A DNA stretch of 64,000 nt from Sphagnum compactum (Eukaryota > Bryophyta > Sphagnopsida > Sphagnales). Positions 21,381 to 41,987 of this stretch are shown piece after piece (the first letter of the stretch is position 1; every line of letters starts with the position of its first letter). The DNA lies in assembly GCA_965153455.1 (NCBI GenBank), contig OZ234493.1:15924213-15988212 (forward strand). The letters run 5' to 3'. Under the pieces are notes generated by a model, which was not told the origin of the DNA, made no database searches, and saw only the letters and a program-made list of their open reading frames with translations. The translations under genes were made by a program, and so were the position numbers.

Positions 21381-24300
21381 GATTCTCACATGAAAGAGAG
21401 AGTATGTTGGCAAGAACAATTATAGAAGCTCTCTTGAACATGAGAACCTAAACCCCAAAACCCTAAACCCTTTGAAATCAAGGGGTCAAATCAACCTTCT
21501 TATTCCACCCTAACTTTATCCTAAATCTAGAAAAACTGAAGGATTTTTTTTCCTGGGGTTAAGATATCCAACACATTTATCCCCCTCTTAAACCCCAATG
21601 CCATGTCATTTGCCAAGTCAGCTTTACTGCTCTTGTGTGAATGCGATACCATTAGGGTTAGTTTATTCTTTTGGTTTATCCCTTTTACAGCTTAAAGCAA
21701 GACCCATCAAATATATGTCATTGGTTAAAATTGTTAGTGTTTCAACTAGATGCACAAATCAAATTGAAAATTATGTTGATATTTTAGAATCAAACAAGTA
21801 TTATTGATCTCTGATGATTTTGTTTCAACCTGCCATAATAAACAGTGGAGTTGTTACACAATGTGCTCCTTGTTTGAAATGTCTGAAGCCATGAAACATT
21901 CATATATCTCTCCTTAGAATCACAGCCTCAGAAAGCCAGAGCAAGGTTTTAACTTCTTTTTAAGTCAAGGAAAGACTTCTAAAACAAGACTTACAAACCT
22001 GTAAATAAAGGACAATGCAACAAAGACAAAATAAGAACAAAAAAACAAAAAATACTCACTTGCAGTATGAACCATAGTGACAATCTCTCACTTGTTCTGG
22101 GACCGTCCACGAGTGACATGTATGATAGTCACTTCTCTATCACAACTTCCCCACTGACTTCATCAACTCCCTACAGGGGGTATAGGCGTGTGTAAACACT
22201 AATCTGCATACTGTGTTTCTGTTGCAAGTCTGGAATCAACAGGAAGACTTCGCCATAATAATAGCTATAGCATCAAACAATACAAGGAGAAATGCAAAAA
22301 GAAAAGACTTGAGCCGAAAAAAAAAAACTGACACACAACCAGAGGAAGACAAAACATAGAGAAACTGACTGCGGAGAAAAAATAAACCATGAAACATCAA
22401 CACCAAATGAACCCAAAGCTTTTGAGTGTAACCGGATATTGTAGCTTTGGGTATGCCTTCAGCAATGTAGCAATTTTACTGCTTTAAGATTGCTTTGTAC
22501 ATGCCATGCTTGTCAGCTTTTTTTGCAAGCAGGCAGGTGGTCAGAGGATGCCCAGGCCTCAGCTGTGTCATTCTGTGGTACATAATCACTCATCAGAGTG
22601 TCAGTGGGGTGGGTGGTACATAGGGCAGCACACTAAAGGAATTTCAAAAAATCGACAACAATGAGGAGTAACAACAGCAGCCATTCTAGATCAGTGCTGT
22701 TTTGCAACTTCTCAATCACTTATATGCAGCATAGCATTGCTGCTTGCTTGTCCACCCAAAAAACATAAATAAAACTCAAATGCCTTATCTCAAGCTTCAA
22801 GTCTACATTTTCCAAATACCATGACTAGACAGAGTTTTACTTGTAACAAAGTGACCTTCTGTGTAGTTCTTTTGTGCCTTTCTGATACCGCTATCTGCAC
22901 CTTACCATACTTCTCTCCCCCATTCAATATACCTTTCACCCATGTTTGCAACAAGCACACATGATAGCTTCTGCCTACAGTTTGGACATAAGTGTTGATG
23001 TCAATGTCTCAGGCTGCCCAGCCCCCTTTACAGCTACTGCTTTGCTTGGAGGTATATCAATTGCTGGTGAGCAATTGAAAAACCCATGTGGCTGCAAAAC
23101 CATTTGTCAAAGCCCACATACATGAGATATAAACATTATGGGGTATTGGTACGGCAAAATGCAAAAACACATCTGCAACCTCATAGCGGTGTTTGAGTTT
23201 TAGGGTTTTTGCATCTTCATCCTGTAGGGTAAGTAAGATCAAAGACCAAAAAATGAAACCTTGAGATGGAACCCAATGTGCTCCACAGGCATCACTGGCC
23301 AGTCCTCCAACCGTGGCACATGAGTTACACCAAATACATACCTGTACTCACAGACACCAGAAACTTTGGAATGTCAGGTGCAATCAAAGCACAAATGCAG
23401 TTGAAGAGAAGCAACCAAGTACTTATTCAGAAATGTGATCAAATCTACTTCTCAATACTGCAAGCATCTAGCCATTTACACAGTTCTCTAGGGTAAACCC
23501 CCAGGGTGGGGGCCATTCCCACAGACTTTACCCACTGTAAAGCACAAGACGAACATGATCATGAACTTAAACATATGTAGATCATAAAAGGGCGAAGGTC
23601 GTCACACCTAGTCTGTTAGAGGGAGGTATCTTAACCTATAAGTAGCCATGATTTCCCTCCCACTCTTAAGGAATAGGTGTAAGATATAAGAGATGAATAT
23701 TCATGGACATAAGGTGGTAGGTACGGCCCAAGGAAGGGGTTAATAGAATGAGTCCATGCCAGAGGTGGGAGCGAAAGGCAGACTCCGAAAATTCTGGTTA
23801 TGCCCCCATCTGAGGGCCTTTACCGCATGCAAAGATCTAGGTGAAAGTTTCTTTAGAGCAGCATGACAAAAACAAGCCCAAAAATAGATACGTAAACGAA
23901 AGAAAAGGAGCAACCTAACAAAGATTAAGCTCCTGCCCAATTTGTGGAGGCAATCTTACATTTTTAAGATGCCCTCCAACTACACTGAAATCTTTGCCAG
24001 TTCCTTACATAACGAGGGAAAGGACATGACATTACTGGAAAACCTGAGGATTAACTGCAGCATCAGAGTTCCAAAATGAAATGAGAATAATGGATCAAGG
24101 AAGCTGTACCAGAGGACTATGTCAGTCTCCGCAAGTTTTCGGTCCTGCTGAACCCAAGTAGGCAGGCCTTCACCAACACGTGGATTTTGGTTCGAGAACT
24201 CCCCACCTGGAAAGCACTCATCCCGGTTATACTATGTCACCCAAAGGTTGTGATTCAAGAAGGCAGCTCGCCGGAGAAACTTGGCATCAGGACCTCTAAT

Positions 24301-25917
24301 GGCAGACAATTGGAGCCTGGCATCAGCTTATAGCCTGTCAGCTGTCCTGTGCGATTGAATGTTCTTGTGTTTCGTACCTGTGTGGCACAAATCATTTCAA
24401 AAGTCTGAAAAAAGAAATTGGAAAGCAAGTTTCTTAAAATTTGCAGAAAAAAACTTTGATTAAGAATGTAACGGAGGGTGAAATGGAAAGTAGCTGTACC
24501 AGCCAATGCGGAGCAGTAAGAGAGTTGCAGTCCTGTTGAGCCTCAAGCTCTGACCGCAGAAGTGTTTCCTCATGTCAACAAATGCATTTGTTACTGTCAC
24601 AGTTTTTCCATGCAAGAGAAGTTCAGATACATATCTCACTCAGAGGTACTTGGATTGCAATGATGACGGGTTAATAATAATACCCACAGAAAAAATGTTG
24701 AGTGCCAACAAAGATTCAGCAAATATGGCATGGAGATTAGTCCAAGATTTAACCTTCATTTGCGGCATATTTACCAGCACATGGATGCCCTCCACTGGCC
24801 GTGCATACCCATTCTCAAGGGGACAAGCACCTGGTGTTCTGCAGAACACTAGAGGCCTTGCCAACCTTCGACTTGGAGCATCTTCTTCTCCAAAGTAACC
24901 TACACACCTTCAGATCACCCCATGCCCCCCATGAAGTGATTTTTCTTGGCCAATTCTGATTTTTTGAAACTATGGCAAAAGAAGTGCATCTTGTAGGATT
25001 GTTCATAGATTTTTAGATTTCAGATGTATTTGTTGTTTCAGAATTTATAATTGAAGAAGTTGGGAAGTAGGAAACTGATGGGCATAGAGAAAAATCCCTT
25101 CAACACAACCTGTCACCCCGATCTTGACAAAAGAAAAAAAGACTACATACAACAACAAGTATACCATATCATTATATATTTACAATTTATTTAATTTTGT
25201 AAAAACTTGTTAGACTATTATTTCCTTGTTCTTTTTTAATCCCAATTTGATTGATATCATCTCTTGTACGAAGTTGATCTAAAATGGCATGTGCACAATG
25301 GTTGTAATTAATCTCAATGAATATACTTCTGTAAATAAACAGTGAATTCTTATTCCCTATTCACATTGGAAAACAAAAAATAATGTGAAATTGCTCGTAG
25401 TGGATATATATTGCACAACAAACCATGTGCAAAGGGGATGCCTTGAGATTCTCAGATTTTCAAACTGGGATTCCTCACAAGTTTCTTGTGTTGGGTGACC
25501 CAGCATCCACACTGGTAGCATGGTAAGGACCCAAAAATTCATTTAAATTGCTTCCGAATATTACACATACCCATGCTTAGATTAAAATACCGTCGTTGAT
25601 ATTAAATCTAATATTTGTTGGGCTTCATATGGTCACTAAGAGGCCCCAAATAAAATGGTGAAGGTATCAGTGCAAGGTGCTGGTTCACCCTGGCCATGAG
25701 GTGTGTAAGATGAGGGCGGAGCGCCCTGAGTCCTACACACTGCGACTCACTGACAGTGACTTGACTCACACAGGAAAATGCTCTCCCCTTGTGAAAAGAT
25801 TTTTGACCATTTGAAAAACTTTCATGGTTTACTTATCTTTCCATACCACCTTACAAGGGTCTGCTGTGCTGAGATCTTGCAGGGTTCTTATTGGAACCAT
25901 GACATTATGCCATATAA
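21381..25917. other. Gene-poor intergenic region, no gene seen
   Basis: Apart from a family A repeat copy and a family C fragment, nothing is supported. A perfect 16-bp palindrome GTGTTCTGCAGAACAC is at 24834-24849. The part at 22400-25000 is GC-richer than its surroundings and might hold decayed coding sequence, but I could not assemble a consistent reading frame. Confidence 0.45.
22071..22265 (+). repeat. Dispersed repeat family A, copy 3
   Basis: A more diverged copy: shares CACTGACTTCATCAACTCCC, GGGTATAGG.GTGTGTA, ACTGTGTTTCTGTTGCA and GGAATCAACAGGAAGACTTC with copy 1. Confidence 0.65.
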
Positions 25918-26218
25918 GAGCATCTCCACGGCACGCTTGCAAACACCCCTTTTCATTAAATCTTGCAGCAGGATAGCGTGAATCCTGCTGCGCTCCTGTA
26001 TTGATGTCCGTTTTGCAGTGGTCACTTCAACCCCTTCAAAACCTTTTTTCTACTATGGATTTGGACATTGACTATTACTGGTCAAGATGTAAAGACATAA
26101 ATGGTCTTTGAGTGTTTAAAGGGACTTTTATGAAGTTTGTGGGTGGGGACAGTGATCATTACATACTATTCTATTTTAATATAAAGGAGTTGTTTACAGT
26201 TTTGCAGTGGAGATGCTC
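25918..26218. mobile_element. MITE, PIF/Harbinger-like, 301 bp (copy 2)
   Basis: Ends GAGCATCTCCACGGC and GCAGTGGAGATGCTC are inverted repeats flanked by an exact TAA on both sides (25915-25917, 26219-26221). The interior differs from the 374-bp elements, so it is a second subfamily sharing the termini. No transposase. Confidence 0.85.
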
Positions 26219-26460
26219 TAACCTCATTCAAAATGATAAAGCGTTTCAGCAGAAAAATCTTTATGCACCTGAAGTCATCTTCACAGGGCCCAAGGACGTC
26301 CTGGAGGGATGGATGTCCTGCCAACAAGGGCGATAAGGAAGTTCACCAACTCCTTGGGAAGAGGTCTCTGCCCAATACAAAAATATTTTCTAGAGTCATC
26401 TATTATGTCTGTTCTCTGTGACATACATCAGCAAGTGTTCAGTAAGCATTGGGACATATT

Positions 26461-27040
26461 ATAACAATTTTACGGTTTTGTATGGGTTTGTGCAGTTTCT
26501 TTCAAAACAATTTTTATTTGGCAAAGTGGTAAATTTTTGTTGAAAAACCCCATTTTACACCTTAAAACATTTAAAAATTTCCAAGTTTTTCTCAAAGAAT
26601 TATAGTACAATTGGTTTTGTTGGAATTGTCAACACACCTTTCGATTGTTGATGACAGTTTATTATTGATTTTGTAACACAAAGGTTTCAATTTTCTAACA
26701 AATGAGTATTTCCCTCCAAATATTATGAATTGTGTATTGCTCTTTCTTTGGCAACATCTACTATTAGTACCTTCACATTCTTGACAAAATGTTTGTAGAC
26801 TTGGCCCCATTTCCATATAATGTCAACATTTCTTGCAGTTTTGTATTGTCAACATGTCCATAAATGTAATACATCACATTTTCAACGAACTTCAGTCATG
26901 TTTAGGAATGCAATTAAATCTCTGAGGTTGTCCCATAAAATATCTGTAATTGATTAAAATTATTCGTTCAACTAGATGCACAAATCAAGTTGAACTCATG
27001 TTCACGTTTTGGAATCAAATTAATATTATATTGCCAATGA
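26461..27040 (+). repeat. Dispersed repeat family C, copy 2
   Basis: Shorter counterpart of 19648-20682 plus 21720-21808, lacking the nested MITEs. It serves as an approximate empty-site comparison. Confidence 0.65.
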
Positions 27041-28452
27041 ACTAGAGAACAACAATTTCATTGGATCAACAAAGTAGCCTATCTAAATTTTAAAACTTTT
27101 TTTGATAACACTGCCAAAAAGCAATCGGCCAACACTAATGCAAATCCTAAGCCATGGCCACTCAGTTCTACCAATAAGAAAATGATAAAACAATCTTTCT
27201 TCTGCTTACTGACTAGCAACGCGCAGGCAGAATTTTTTGGAATCTGCACCTTCTTTCACACTTGGCAAATTTGTACACTTCTAAACATTCATCCAACAAC
27301 TCATTGTAATAATCAATTTGGTATTCTCATTAGAAAATTGAAATTGGATAACTAGACTTTAGTAGTGTATGACTATGAGATTTCACAATATTAAGAAAAT
27401 TCAGCTATCAAATCTTTTAGGAACCGGTTAATGGTTAGCGTGAAACGAACCCAAAGAAACCCCACAAGAATGAAAGTGATCATAACCTTGTGATTCAATT
27501 GCAACTTCATCACTACTATTATCTTTTATCTATTAACAACTTCTTAGCTACCTACTTACTTAATTATTATCTAATTATCAACCTAACTTAACTTATTAAT
27601 TAATGTATCTTATATGACACCTAGGCTCAACTATATTGAGGGCTAGGCCTAGGTTGAGTGTTGGTACCATCTCAAGCACAAGAACTTCTCAACCCTGGAC
27701 AATCATTGTGATGTTCAACTTTTGAGAGATACCAGAAATCAAGTGTGGATTTGACAAATATGGACATGCTAGCATAAAGTTCCACAAATCCTACGTCCCT
27801 GTCTTGACATTCTTTGCAGCCATTACGTAATTTTACAAAAATCCTACGCACTTCTATTGACATTTCCAAACATGGTTCTCCAAGTCCAAGCTCTGATACA
27901 GTACTCGTGCATGCATAATACACGAACTAACTCCAAACCCTCCATTTAGGGGGCCCATTCCACCTAGGAATGTGGTGAGCTAATGTTCAATTAGGTGATA
28001 AAAGGTTTCTATCTGGGGGCTTGTTTCGAAAGGTAACTAATGTTCCTTGGTGGTCCTCACTGTCGATTCACATCATCCAAGGTTGCTCTCCACTGTTGAT
28101 GACAGCCCCACAAGTGGAAGCACCAGCTTGTCCCACCCAAGGAAAAAATCCAAAACCTATATATATATGGGTCCTTTACGGGACACGAAAACAGGTCACC
28201 AACTGTGGAACAGCCCAGGTATATTTGTGAACGCACCAAAGCCGGGTAGGGTGAACCCAGCTCTCATTACGTGGTACCGGGCATTACCAGGGCCTGTTCC
28301 AGGTCTAGAGCAAATCAGTATCCACCATTGCACCATCCACTGGATGCCAGTTATAAATAAGTAGTGGGTAGACCTCAAGTGAGTTATCTAGTCTCACCTT
28401 GGTAAGCCATTCTGTGAGACGTAGGTGCTGTCCATTTGTTGGCAGATAGGTA
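27041..28452. other. Intergenic DNA, no gene seen
   Basis: No supported gene. Overlapping frames on both strands at 28021-28550 are short and lack family motifs. Confidence 0.5.
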
Positions 28453-28770
28453 ACAAGGGGTGTGTCCCCCCACTGTGGCCTTGCCATTTGCATTAAAAAG
28501 TATGTGAAGGCAAAAGAAGAATTATGGAAACTCAAATATTTCACCATGGAGAAATATAATCTTCAAAAAATCCTTTGAAAGAAATCAAAATCCTTCAAGA
28601 TAATATAACTCTATAACTAATCTCAAGTTTCAACACAAGCCAAAATATCATCTTTCAAAAATCCTCATATGAAAATAAACCTATTACCTAGTAGCCAAAA
28701 CCCCTTAAACTATTATACTCTATAATGAATCTAAACACAATATCCTTGCCTTGCTAGGCAATGCCAACAA
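28453..28770 (+). repeat. Dispersed repeat family B, copy 2
   Basis: Full-length version: starts ACAAGGGGTGTG, passes GTGGCCTTGCCATTTGCATT and TCAAGTTTCAACACAAGCCA, and ends with AATATCCTTGCCTTGCTAGG. Copy 3 shares this right end. Confidence 0.75.
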
Positions 28771-29431
28771 TAAAACAGGTAACTAGTATGTAAGTAGATG
28801 ACTTATACATAGGTAAGGGCTGTTTTTTAAAAAAGTAATTGAACTAACCAGTGTCGTCCTCAGCAATGGAACTGGAACCCAATAGAAAACTGTTTCCAAA
28901 GAACTTACCATTCATTCTGCATGGTGCACTGGTGGGTGCTGGTTCACCGGGACCCCAAGAAATTTTCCCCTAGGCTACCTCTTTGACGTGGCTACCCAAC
29001 TGACATGAACCCCAAGTCGGTTCCAAGAGCTCAAACAAAAAGAAGTTTTCCATGCTTTAGTACTCAATTGGTGGCAAATTGGTCAATTTCAACGCTTTTG
29101 TCTACTGCTGGTGAAGCTCGGGCCCCAGCAGATTCACCGTTTCGCTTGACTTTCAAAGTGACTAAACGTTACAGGAAATTTCCATGCAGAGGAAATTTGA
29201 ACTAGGTGCCAGCAAAATGCAATTAGCACTTGGCAATATCTCTCTACTTTTGCTTGTCCCTACCTAAGACCTTAAGTGTTGTAATTTATCACAGTTCTTT
29301 TGCATTCGGCATACTAGACTTGGCAAGTTCTTTTATTTTCAATTGATGTTGAGGATACTAAGCCACGCTTGTCTGTGTCTGTGCTTGCAGTGGTCAATAG
29401 TGGGTAGTCTTTCAAACTTTTGCTCCTAGTC
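28771..29431 (+). promoter_or_regulatory. Upstream region of the receptor kinase gene
   Basis: Sequence between the family B repeat and the receptor kinase start. No TATA box or other promoter element was assigned with confidence. An open frame at 29005-29205 has no family match. Confidence 0.35.
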
Positions 29432-38395
<8,964 letters not shown>

Positions 38396-39799
38396 TACGA
38401 TGACACATTTATGTTTATGGGCCATTGAACAACTTGTGGCCATGATTTACACAGTACATAACACGTTTATTTTATCTTTTGGCATCAATTTCCCAAGGAT
38501 TATTTTATAAACAAGGCTTTTCAAGTTTTCTTGCATGTTTGCCCACCTTGTCACTTTCTTCAAGACAAGACTACAATTGATGAAGGTAAAGCTACAATGC
38601 ATGAAGTGCTACAATTTGAATAGACTCACTATTTTCAATTTTCAATAGAATGTTTTCATCAAATTAGTTCTTAGATTCCTTCAATGCAACCATATACCCA
38701 TAAACGTTTGCGGCATCATGTTTAGGATTCTCCACTTTGTTTTAAGGAGGTCTATCAACACAACAAATCCATTTGTCTTTATTGTAAATATCCTCACACA
38801 CCTTATCCCCAAAAATTCAAGGTTTTTAAACCATTCCTTGTGACTAGGTCTTGGCTATATGTAGGAATTTGTAACAAAGTTGAGATTCTTTTTTAACAAC
38901 AAAATATTTTCTCCGTTGTAATATGGCACTTACTAATGAATATTTAAAACAACTAAAGATGCCAATTATTTTATTGATTAACCTTGAAGGGCAAGAAGAT
39001 GTCATGAACTTGTGTTCAAAGGCCATGATGTTGTTCTTGAATTGAATGATAATAATTTGGAGGGTGAGAACAAGATTTTCATTGGAACAAGTTTGGTTTC
39101 TAGAGGTTGGACCAAATGATGGTGGTATGGGTAAATTGTCACTTCATTTTACAATACAAATTGGCGTTGGATTTATTATATCCCGAGGGGACATTTAGTG
39201 AAAAGTTTGGGATTTACATGCGTGAAACAACCACTTTTAGGGGGGTATTAGATAATTATTCAACCTATTTTTTATCACCCTATTATTATCTTTTTTTTTA
39301 ATATATACATATTAAAGCCACCCTATATTAATTATAATCCATTGTTTCATATTATTACATACCCTATATTATAGTTGAATTGATTATTTGAATAGAATGC
39401 ACCTTATTTTTTAACTAATTAACTTATAATTTTTGGGTATATATTGCACCTTGTATTTTTATTCATGTATTTTCTACTTTTTTTACTAATGTTTCCCCCA
39501 CCCCTTAGATTATATCATTGTGAAGATGATCTTACATCACTCCAAAACAATACCCAAATCCATCTTCGTACTATTTTCATTAGGGATGTTAAACCATTAT
39601 ATTTATTATAATCATAATAATAATGATTGAGCCAAAAGTTTGTCCCCAACCTGCATTGACACATATAGTTTCTTCCAAAAGTATCCAACCCACAAGAATT
39701 CTCAACTTTGGCAATGTGGAGTCCAAACAACAGTAGTCCCCTTCCAGATACACATGTGCATTGCCCTGTCCATTGTCAATGATATATTCACAAACATAC
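38396..39799. other. AT-rich 3' flank of the receptor kinase, no gene seen
   Basis: No supported gene. A cysteine-containing minus-strand frame next to the duplicated segment (39515-39730) looked vaguely EGF-like but was not accepted. Confidence 0.45.
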
Positions 39800-40836
39800 T
39801 TGGCTTGATCCTCAATTATAACCAAGTAGTTGTGATAGGTAATTAAAAAGGGATAGTGAGGTTACCTTTCCCAACCCCAACTATTAGCAAGATGAAAGAT
39901 ATGGCAAATGGTGTCATCTTATGGCATAAGAAAGATATACTTATTCCTAAATAGTTCACGTTTGTAGTTTACCTAGGCAACAAATGAAAACTTGTTTGTA
40001 GGGATTGGATGGTCATGATATATATTAGAAATGACAATTTATTCGTTGATATTAGATCATGCTGTGTTTTTGTCACATGGAACATCTTTTGAACCTTTTT
40101 TCTAGATGCCAATGTAAACATATTTGGACAATGTAATAGGTTTGTGATTATATAATCTGAATACCATTTAAGCATGTAACCATTGCCACTATTTGATTAT
40201 GCTTAATTAACCTTGTCACCATTTGTAGACCTAAACTATCAACAAAATAATTATGTTTGTAGGGAATCAATTTTAACACATCTGTAAGCCATTGTTGGTT
40301 TAAAAAACCAATTAGCCGAAAACCATGAGTGGTCATGAAATGACAACACATTTTCATTTAGAATTACGATGGTTCAAAAACCCAATGTGTATTCAAGTAT
40401 AAAATAATAAAAAAGACCAAGGGCAGTGAGAAGATGAACAACCATAATTTTTCAATTAACATATGGTCTAAGTGATTAATTTCATCTAAAAGGTCATGGT
40501 TTCCTTTGACTAAGTTTAATTGAATTAACAAACAATTTTTATGATAGACCTTGGTCGAATAGGCAATGGACTATATGACGACTATTGATCAAAAGACCAT
40601 GATCTATAAGACAATCTTTAATCAGATAAATCACCTAGCTAATGTTTTAGAGTTAAGTACTAATGAACATATAAAGTTACCACGATATCAAAAATTGTGA
40701 CATATGTCCACATCATAAGAAGCCTATTAATGGCACCTGTCACTATGTGTGCATCCCATCACCCAACCACATGGGAGATAAAATAAACTAGATTGTGCCA
40801 TGTGGTGGTTTAAAAGATGGTGAACTTGAAGTTGTC
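39800..40836. repeat. Recent 1.04-kb duplicated segment, copy 2
   Basis: Direct-orientation match to 17131-18168, about 98% identical by eye. Both boundaries are sharp: flanking sequences are unrelated on each side apart from a base or two. No target-site duplication could be recognised. Confidence 0.9.
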
Positions 40837-41369
40837 TTTCAAACTTGAACTTGAAGGTCTTGAAGATTGGACCTTCATTGCTTCTGAAATTATTTAAACA
40901 CTCAACAACAGAGGTTATCACAAAAATAAAATAACTGTACAAACACTCATAATAATATGCATTCCATTGTACCTTGGTAGCATCAACTCTAGTTACATTA
41001 TTTCCAGAAAAAGTTGATTTTTTTTTTTCTAAGAACAAAATGTTGGGAAGGAATTTTTTTTGAATATTTGAGAATATTTCATTTGTCAAAATGAAATTTA
41101 GAAATTAATTAATCATTCAAACAGACATGTGTTGAAGTTTGGAAAGGTACTAAAGTGTATGGTAGGTGAGAAAAATGTTTTAAACAGAATGACGGAAACT
41201 TATTGCAAGCTTTTGGAACTTTTCATCCTGTGCTCATTCTAAAATATTTAAAATTATTCCTACCATCTCAGTCATAGCACTCACTCCTCAAGTTTTCAAC
41301 CAATGCATTCAAAATAAAGTCTGCATAGGTTACAAAACCCTGACCAAACTTTTCCTTTGCATTTATTGG
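40837..41369. other. AT-rich intergenic DNA, no gene seen
   Basis: A 120-codon minus-strand frame (40727-41089) spans the duplicate's edge and has no recognisable motif. Confidence 0.45.
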
Positions 41370-41690
41370 CCTTGTCTACCAAGGCAAGGATATTGTATTT
41401 AGATTCATTATAGAGTATAGTAGCTTAAGGGATTTTGGCCCCTAAGTAGTAGGTCTAATTTTATATGAGGATTCTTGAAAGATGATACTTTGGCTTCTGT
41501 TGAAACTTGAGATTAGTTATAGGGTTATGATATCTTGAACGATTGTGGTTTTCTTTTTTTTAAAAGGTTTTCTTTTTTGAAGATTATATTTTTGCATGGT
41601 GAAATATTTAAATTTTCATAATTCTTCTTTTGACTTAAGATACTTTTTAATGTAAATGGCAAGGCCACGGTGTGATAAACCCCCTTGTTA
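41370..41690 (-). repeat. Dispersed repeat family B, copy 3 (inverted)
   Basis: Reverse complement matches copies 1 and 2: GTGGCCTTGCCATTTACATT, CAAGATATCATAACCCTATA-like, AATACAATATCCTTGCCTTG at its right end. It lies about 300 bp left of the larger Helitron-like element. Confidence 0.75.
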
Positions 41691-41987
41691 TAAATCATAG
41701 TCTTCCTCCAAGCCTCCACTGCACCTTACAGTCTAGACTAGAAGGCCCTTTCAGGGGGGCAAATTCAAATTATGTGTGTTAGAGAATGGGTATGCCCTGG
41801 TTTTGGTACTTAGTGGTCCCCTTACCTCCTTGTGGCCTGCCACTTTTGGGCTGTTGGCTTACCTGGACTTTGGTCCTTGCCTCTTGTTTCTTTTTCTCTC
41901 TCTTTCTTGGGTGCTTTCTTTTTATAAAGTTTGGCAACGTTTCATCATTATGCTCCATGACAAAGACAATATATTATTATGTTAAAC

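Noticed and set aside
24834-24849. 16-bp perfect palindrome GTGTTCTGCAGAACAC
   Set aside because: Isolated, no gene or repeat context to give it meaning.
39515-39825. Cysteine-containing frames resembling an EGF-like repeat
   Set aside because: Two different frames would have to be combined and the spacing does not fit a domain.
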